Assembly (NCBI GenBank): GCA_032358255.1 | Contig: JAULBX010025275.1 | Coordinates: forward strand, 186,001 to 250,000 | Direction of reading: 5' to 3' | Origin: Heterotrichella gracilis | Lineage: Eukaryota; Sar; Xanthophyceae; Tribonematales; Xanthonemataceae | DNA: 64,000 bases | Part shown: positions 57,301-64,000 of the stretch, piece after piece | Layout: every line of letters starts with the position of its first letter | Position numbering within the stretch: the first letter of the stretch is position 1 | Program-made: the position numbers and the translations under genes | Notes under the pieces: generated by a model | What the model saw: only the letters and a program-made list of their open reading frames with translations | Told to the model about the DNA's origin: nothing | Databases searched by the model: none

Positions 57301-58623
57301 CACCACCCTGGGTGCCAGCGTCCGGCCCTACACCAGCGCCTCCCTCGACCTCCAGGCCATCAACGACGCCATCAACGCATCCAGCCGCCACACGCACCCC
57401 GCCCCCGCGGCGCCCGCGCTGCGGCGTCAGCTGTCAGGTCAGGCGCAAGGGGTGGATGAGAGCATCGGGGCGGCGAGCGCGCCACTGCCGGTCGCCCGTG
57501 GGCCTGTCTCAAGTGCGTGGCCCCTTTACCTTGGTCCGAACCTTTGCTGTTGGCCAGAATCTATTTATCTATCTATCTATCTATCATTTGTTATAGATAG
57601 AAATTAATATAATCTAATTAGTATACAGATCAATTAATGTGGATATGATCCTGCTTGCGCTGCCACCCATGGTGCGCCGATCACCCTACATTGGGGTGAA
57701 CCTCCCCTCTCCATTCACAACCGCTGACACCCCCTCGCACCCCACCCGCAGTACGCTCGGACCCCGTGCCAGCCACCACCGCCACATCCCCCGCCACCCG
57801 CCCCGCAACCGCCACCTCGGCCCCCGCCGCCGACTTTGCATGGCCAGGTGTCACGCGCGCAGCCAAGCAGGGCTTTGCGCATCACCCCAGCCCCTTTGCG
57901 GTGCAGCTGGCCACCAAATCCCAGCCACAGGAGCCCCATCCCCAGCGCTTGTTGAAACACTTACCCTCCCTGAGGGCGCACGAGGGGGCGCTGAGCGCAT
58001 CAGGCAGTTTGCGGTTTTCATCGCATTCGTTTGCCTGCCCTGTGGACATGCGCCCGGGGCACCCCGCCGGCAGCCTGGAGGGCCCCGCGGCGGCGGCCGC
58101 CAGCATCGAGAACCCTAAGGAGGGTCTCGGCGGGGGCGGGGATATTCCGGAGGAAGGCGGCGGGTCGCTGGAGGCGCATGGGGTGGCGTCTCGGGACCAT
58201 TTGAGGCCGATGATGGGTAGCTACGTCTCGTCTGAGCGCAGCTCGGTGTCCCTGGATGGGCAGCGGGTGGGGTCAGTCATCTCGGACCATGTTGAAGCGT
58301 ATGTCAGCAGCCTGCAATCCGAGTATGGGTCCCTGGCTGCTCCCGGGGACATGCAGGCCTACAAGGTTGACCTGATGCGGGGGGTGGTGGAGGAGGATGA
58401 GGATGAGGACGAAGGGGGGCCGTCGCCGATGGAGGGCGAAGGGGGGGTTGAGCGCAGCCTGGGGTTCATGAAGCGGTTCAAGGACAGCGACCTGTCTGAG
58501 GGGAGCGCCCAAGGGGTGCACATTCCTCGGGGGGAATCAGGGGAGCAGTCCAAGGTGGCTGGTGGCACAGGGCACCAAGGGGAGGAAAGCCTGCAGCTGT
58601 CATCGGGACTGGGCCAGCCTTGA
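51373..58623 (+). CDS. MAT3: Retinoblastoma-related protein (MAT3/RBR family)
   Basis: Fourteen exons: 51373-51549, 51640-51785, 51998-52157, 52786-53378, 53673-53793, 54028-54228, 54416-54571, 54841-55159, 55502-55695, 55971-56192, 56402-56579, 56829-57055, 57269-57512, 57752-58623. The sum is 3810 nt, 1269 residues. The N-terminal cyclin-like domain shows TWCACLIFLGWAMVEKEE, LTDFMRELP and FTWNLYLLAKHRLLGDNPDL, then VTCFNLLV. Pocket A starts near STPALTAALDSRKWLEDAL and includes LFNSQEKVFESLAWARGSSL. Pocket B contains LLYNRHLDQIILAAIFGVCK and GDIIAFYNEVFLPCVR. RB proteins bind E2F/DP and gate the cell cycle; in Chlamydomonas MAT3 sets the size threshold for division. The C terminus is long, with many Ser/Pro sites, and ends in an acidic stretch. 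Start codons at 51373, 51379 and 51400 are all in frame; I took the first. Confidence 0.95.
57555..57600 (+). repeat. TATC microsatellite in an RB intron
   Basis: About five tandem TATC units, followed by an AT-rich block with a short inverted match (TATCTATC / GATAG). It lies in the last intron of the RB gene. Confidence 0.9.
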
Positions 58624-60425
58624 CCACAACCGTGGTTCTTTTGAAGCCGTGGTGGGCTTATTATTATTATTATGTTATCCAGCAAGGGTCGGGCACGGGT
58701 CGGGGGGAGGGTGGAGGGGGCAGTAAAGCATGGACAGGGTGTGGGTGGGGGGCAAGGATGATTGAGGGCTGCATTTGCAGCAGTAGTTTGTGTTGTTCCT
58801 AGTTTACTTTGTGGAGAGAAAAAGCATGTCCCCCTTTTTTTCTTTCCAGTAGTGGTGAATGACCAGGGCCCAAGCCCATGCCCCAGTGTTCAATAAATGG
58901 CGTTCACCAGCTAAGCGCTTTGGCCAGCTTTATGATGGCTGGGCAGGGCCGTACCCCCTATGTTCCACTTGAATTTGATGGTTTGAAGTGCTTAGTGCCA
59001 ATGATTTCCGCAGCATCCATACTCTACTCAGTGGGCAATTCCTAGCCATCATCGGCGTTTTGCCTAGTATCTACTCTGTTTACTACCGGTATAGCCTGAG
59101 AATACCCTTTGCAAACGGTTGTGCCTATAGGTAAGGGTGACGTCCCATATAAGACCATATATGCCTACTCCATATTCTAAGCCAACAGGACATTTCCGCA
59201 CGGCTACGTATTCGCTATTTTACATATATGCTTACGAAATTGATAGTATCCGGCAGACTGCAGTCTGAATTCCATGGGCTGTCTGGTAGCTTGCCCTGCC
59301 TCTGTTTATTAGTCTGTGCGCCTTGCGCACTACCCTGGTGTTTAGCAGGGTTTTTTGTGCGCAGCTTGTTTCGTACAGTATGCAGCCACCTCAGGTGTCG
59401 GTCAGGGCTGCATTGATGTAGTACATTACAGAACCTCACTGCGACGGGCTCATGTGATGCATCCGTTTCTCAACGGGTTCCGCTAAAAGTGAAGCAGGCC
59501 TCCTGGCAGATTCTGGGTCCTTAGGTATCAACACCTCAGAGAGTCTCCGGTAGTCCATGTCTAATCCAATCAGTCTGAGAGACCTTGGTAGTTGACATTA
59601 AAATATTCGTTAGCCGTTCTGAAATCGTCTACTTTGAGCCTGACTTGGTTGTCGCAGTGTGTTGGCGTCCCTCGAGTGATAGGTTTCAGGCCCATTTGGC
59701 ACATTTGGTTGAGGTCCGTGATCTACAAGAGTCTTCAATAGTTTATGAGGTTGGAATTCTTTGCTGCTACAGTACAGTGCCTGTCATGTCCACTGGAGCT
59801 GGCAGCTCTGACAGTGTAACATTGTATCTGATTCACTGACATGACCACTCTTGGTACCACGTGGGATGTCTACAAAGTAGACGTGGCACGTCGGACATCA
59901 ACTTTTGCTTCTGTCAGAGGACTGTGTGCCCTGTTCTTTCTGAATCAGCGTTTGGCGTTGCACAGAGCATCAAGGTAGAGGAACAGGATAATTTATTGGC
60001 GAGAAGCCTGCATATGTCAACAGGTTAAATGCAGCATGTTGACAAATTTGACGAATTATTTAAACCGACTGCACGCTATTGGCTGTCTCAAGCCTCCTTC
60101 GCCTACATATGTCCGTCCAGATGTACACCTGGAAGTACATACTTCCACAACAAGACTGCAAGAACTATTATACATATGCCACTAAGGACTAGTCAACAAG
60201 CCTCAATGGCAATACTTTGACTGAGGCTCTGCCTGGCCCTGGGCCAGGCTAGAGAAACACAAACACAATAGCCTAGAGTCAAGGAGGCAATTTTGTGAAA
60301 ACATTGCATCTTCAACTGTCGGGATATGGCATTATCACGGCGGTGATCAGTGATACGGCGGGCTGCTTGACTTGCAACACTGGTGTTGGAGCTTGGGTGA
60401 AGGGCGGTACATCTGTGCCCTTCCC
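58624..60425. other. Convergent spacer between RB and VAMP genes
   Basis: A TTA trinucleotide run (about 58659-58671), AATAAA at about 58890 (possible RB poly(A) signal) and AT-rich sequence. No gene is supported on either strand. Confidence 0.5.
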
Positions 60426-62227
60426 TCAGCACTTGAAGGTTGGGCTGCAGGCGATGCAGATGATGATATACAGAATGAGGAGCGCCCCCATCACGATGAA
60501 CAGCCACAGCCGCATGTTGCGCCACCACATTTTGTTCTTGAGCTGGCGTGCCCCCCGCCTGAAGTTGAAGGCCTCATCTTGCAGGTGGTCGGTCTTGTCC
60601 ACCAGCAGCTCAATCCTCTCCCCGCGTTCAAGAATCTGGGACAGACGGCAGTTGTGAGACCATGATACATATTCAGTCCACGTGAGTTACTGTAAGCAGC
60701 CCACAAGCATGCTGCGTGTCGGACGGGATTCAGTATGCAGCCAACACATGGGGTGTCAAGGACCCACAGGGTGTGACAACGAGGTGGACTAGGCAGAGCT
60801 GATGCAGTGGCTTTCTGCTGCCCACAGGATCTGTATGTTTTAACTCAACTTTGTTAAATCCTTCCATCTCCTTTAATTCACTTCAATTAAATGTCATTTA
60901 ATTATCCATAAAACTCGTCTGCATTCAGCGATGATGACGCAGCTCCACACATATACAAATGGTTTATCCCGACCATATAGGAACTCGCCTTTTCAATATT
61001 GTCGATCATTACATTCTTCACTTCAGCAATCTCCCCCCGGACCCTGTTGATGGAATCCGCCCGGGGGTCGTTGTTGAAGAACTCCAGGCGCTGCTGGATC
61101 ACCCTGGAAAACTCTGTGTTGTACTCATACGCAACTGCACTCTCAGCAGTGTGTCCATACGCGCTGATGAAGCGCTCTTTCAGGTCATCCAGGAATGCAA
61201 AGGGCACCCGCCTGCCCACTGCCTGCACCCAGTGACACAAAGGTGATATATAACAGTATGATCAACTGTAATGCGAGAGGCTCTAAAGGCTCCTTCGTTT
61301 CGCCGAAGTATCAGCGTTCGAAGGTTTGTGCAAGCTCTGAACGTGGGTTTGATGTGGACCGTCCGTGTGCATCCACCCTCAAGGATGTGGAGCCATACGT
61401 GTACTGAATTACTTTCAACCATTTACCGAACCCTAAGCAAGGGTTGCAACCAGGCAGGCAATCAAGGACTGCAGCTGCAGGTTGTAAGGACTACAGGTAC
61501 GCAGGAACGGGTGTGAACCCTTGAGGGCATGCGCGCTGCTACAGAGCAGACGCGACAGCAGCGTTGCTGCTACCAAAACCTCTAATGCTTTGGTGCCTCA
61601 CAAACCCGGTGTTCCTTAACACCGCCACTGACTGGGAATAGATTACACTGAACATTCTGCTGCATTTGCATACTCCTGTTACAAGAGATCTCCTGCCACT
61701 GCTCCAGTTGACAGCAATTGGGCAGGTAGGGCCAGTAGGCCAAGTTGTGCTTACCTCATCTGCCATGCACAAGTAAGTGAAGCCTCCTGTTGTGTACACA
61801 TGGAATAAGTGCCGGTCTTGGGCGTAAGAGTGCCGGCTACCAAGGAGAAATGAGTGTCAGTTTGGGACAAGGAACCAAAACACTTCAGCGTTGCCAACCC
61901 ACCCAAAAGAAAACCCGCGCACCTTTCCTCAGATGGGTTGATTTTCTCCAGCATGCGAACCGCCACCAGGTTTGCATTGCCACTGACGAGACTAGGAAAA
62001 ATAATTGAGCAGTCAGTGAGCATCCAAGGCGCAAAAAAGTGCTCCTAGTCAGTTTTGGATCAGGCAGGCATGCAGCCATGGACGGGCCACACGGTATATG
62101 CATGCGTTGTCCAAACGGCACTGAAAGGCCCTTAGACGGGTCGACTTTGCAACTATCACACTCACCTGTACTCGGCCAGTACAACGGTTCCCCTTGCAAC
62201 CACCCCGTACAGCAGCTGTGGTGCCAT
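60426..62227 (-). CDS. VAMP7-type longin R-SNARE
   Basis: Minus-strand exons 62227-62166, 61991-61923, 61836-61755, 61222-60989 and 60635-60426 sum to 657 nt, 218 residues, typical of plant VAMP71/72. The longin domain begins MAPQLLYGVVARGTTVLAEY and includes HLFHVYTTGGFTYLCMADE, RRVPFAFLDDLKERF and FNNDPRADSINRVRGEI. The SNARE motif runs EVKNVMIDNIEKILERGERI, with the Arg of the zero layer in ERGERIE. One TM (LWLFIVIGALLILYIIICIA) anchors the C terminus. R-SNAREs pair with Q-SNAREs in endomembrane or plasma-membrane fusion; I cannot separate the VAMP71 and VAMP72 classes with certainty. The fourth intron uses a GC donor (AAG|GCGAGT), because the next GT would add five residues inside the SNARE heptads. 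Confidence 0.95.
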
Positions 62228-63073
62228 GGTGGGCGATTGGCGGATTTACTTTCGGAACCTGGCGCTGGGTCACTGGCCGGTAAACGCTCTGCAGCTCGGC
62301 TCCAAGCTGATGCTTACGCAAGGTTTCAGATACCCGACCTCTTGTGTGGGCTAACAAGCGTCAACAAGGGTTGGTTTGGCGTGAAAGGAACTTGCTCAGC
62401 GGTTCCGAAAGCAACCCAGAAGCAACCCTTGAATAGCAACGTTTCCTCGTACGACTACAACACCGTGCTTCACCAATGGCTGTTCAATGCCAGTCCGATT
62501 GACTGCGTTTTGTAGGGTTTGGCCACACAAATAGGTGCATGCACACATGGTTACCCCCCACTTACCCGTATTTCAAATACCACCGCACCCCCAGATGCTG
62601 CGAATGCTTTGAATTGATGTCAACACATATTGGTGCAGTTCCTAGTTATTAAATAAGCCTGGAAATACTTCACCTTTGATATTAAAGGTTACAACGCTGC
62701 TGTACAGTTGTATTTTCATGAAACGTTGCAATTGGGTTCACAGTAAATGCATGCATATTGAATGCCATGCCTTGCCTTTGAGCCTCAGTGATTGTGGCAT
62801 AGCTGAAGCCTCTCCTTAAACTGATAGCATCGCTACCTGTCACAAGTGACACGACTGGCTGTCTGATATGCCTTTTCTTTAGTTACGTGCCCAGCACCCA
62901 GCGGGGGTAAAGAATCGCATGACCACTATAAAGACATGTTGGTTGAGTTCAAAAGAGCGATTGCGGGAGCGCTTGACAGGCGTGATTTTGAGCACAAATA
63001 GCCCAAACACCTTGCTGCATTTCTGATGTGAGCAGGATACAGCTGTCTACTCGCCAGACAACTAGACAACAAG
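62228..63073. other. Divergent spacer between VAMP and exonuclease genes
   Basis: About 850 bp, probably a shared promoter region. The open frame across 62039-62515 on the plus strand is antisense to the VAMP first exon and is not believed. No other feature is seen. Confidence 0.5.
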
Positions 63074-64000
63074 ATGCCAGTGGAGGTCGAGCATGTGAGT
63101 GTGGTTTCAGTGACTATCACGTGATAGTGGCCCAGTAGTGTTCCCTCATTTCCCCAGTTCTACTGGCTGCACTGGTCACTAGCATAATTTATCAAATGGC
63201 CAGTACTGATCATGTGTCGCATGATTTTCTTCACCAGCAGAAAACGTTTCACCTGCAGGTGACTGAGGAGGAGTTCCGGCTTATTGAGGAAGCAGTGCTT
63301 GCTGCTGAGCAGCAGAGCAGGAAGAGAAGAGGTGCGCTGGCTCTTCCCAGTACTTGCACGATGCCCACTGAACTGCTGTGACAGCCTCCTATTGCAAGAT
63401 GCATATCAAGACTTGGGATGACCGAGTGTGCCAGCCTCCAACTTGGTGCCCAAGTCCATCGCAAGGTGCATATCTAGGCTTGGCATGGGTTGATCAACTG
63501 TAAACTCCCACCATGCACAGGGCTGGAGACCGTAGCCTGTCCTCCGCACAAGCGGGCATTGCCCAGCAGCTTCACCTCCAGCGCCACCGCCGGCGCTCCT
63601 GCAGCAGTCCCCGCAGTGCCAGCAATAGCCACCCAACAGACTCTTAGCTTGCAAGTAAGGCCACTCCCGCACGAGCGCCGTCCTTGCTACCATCTCAGCG
63701 CCATGCAGCACCCGCCAGTGCTTAAAATCAGAGCAGCTGGAAGCAGTTCCATCCAGTGCAGTCACCACCCACCCCACCCCACCCCACCACCCTTCCGGCA
63801 TAGCATAAGCAGCCAGCAGGCGCTAACCCAACATGCTGGGTATTGACTGGACGACCTGTTTTGTGCCTGCAGGGGGAGGTACGGTATGCGTTCACTCCGC
63901 AAGACGTGGAGTGGCTCTGCCAATCCCTGCTGGACACTGGCGTGGAGGTGGTTGGATTTGACACAGAGTGGCACGTCACCTACCAGAAGGGAGCCCAGCC
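63074..64000 (+). CDS. WRN/WEX-like 3'-5' exonuclease, N-terminal part (runs off the window)
   Basis: Exons 63074-63094 (MPVEVEH), 63259-63331 (VTEEEFRLIEEAVLAAEQQS...), 63521-63654 (Ser/Thr/Ala/Pro-rich linker) and 63873 to beyond 64000 keep frame. The last exon has TPQDVEWLCQSLLDTGVEVV, then GFDTEWH, the first DEDD-exonuclease motif (D-x-E) in the context typical of the Werner-type exonuclease. Such enzymes degrade DNA 3'-5' in repair or, in plants, support gene silencing. Remaining motifs lie outside the window. A start at 63196 that reads through into the second exon is the alternative; I prefer the spliced start because of the CAT|GTGAGT donor and CTGCAG acceptor. No helicase domain can be judged here. 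Confidence 0.78.

Noticed and set aside
62039-62515. Plus-strand 158-codon frame over the VAMP start
   Set aside because: Antisense to the VAMP first exon, no similarity, and no splice or start context.

Overview
This window is nuclear DNA of a green alga. Genes are split into many short exons with GT-AG introns (one GC-AG), coding sequence is GC-rich, and plant-type relatives of VPS53, SKP2A, RBR/MAT3 and VAMP7 are present. Introns and spacers are sprinkled with degenerate TTTAGGG/CCCTAAA heptamers, the Arabidopsis-type telomere unit. A chlamydomonadalean (volvocine relative, Haematococcus or Dunaliella type) is my best guess. Chlamydomonas itself uses TTTTAGGG.

Layout: UTP11 (114-2668,+), VPS53 (3700-10897,+), a TSEN15-like protein (12586-14028,+), a membrane-anchored TKL kinase (15470-18742,+), an SKP2A-like F-box/LRR protein (20874-25264,-), a receptor-like TKL kinase (26987-32465,+), a giant TKL kinase carrying six tandem truncated-hemoglobin domains (35079-48921,-), a retinoblastoma-related protein (51373-58623,+), a VAMP7-type R-SNARE (60426-62227,-), and the start of a WRN-type 3'-5' exonuclease (63074 to beyond the right edge,+). 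I rebuilt every complete gene exon by exon by hand. Each summed CDS is divisible by three and each ends in a stop, which is a strong internal check.

The most exciting item is the kinase-hexaglobin protein (about 1805 residues). Its order is N-terminal membrane segment, kinase, six globin units and a Pro/Ser-rich tail. Five of the six globins keep the residue expected to be the proximal haem histidine. Each unit is built from two exons with the same internal intron position, so it arose by internal tandem duplication. It looks like a cytosol-facing haem/gas sensor kinase.

The second theme is genome structure. Very many exon borders are flanked, inside the intron, by one to five decayed copies of the exon edge, splice site included, mixed with telomere-like heptamers. 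The heptamers tend to point outward from exons (CCCTAAA before acceptors, TTTAGGG after donors). This suggests an unusual mode of intron growth, perhaps with telomere-style repair, and may supply branch points and G-triplets for splicing.

Functionally the genes are mixed: ribosome biogenesis, GARP tethering, tRNA splicing, F-box ubiquitination, cell-size control by RB, vesicle fusion, DNA repair and three transmembrane kinases. The closeness of an RB/MAT3 gene to VPS53 recalls the volvocine mating-type region, but no sex-specific gene is visible.
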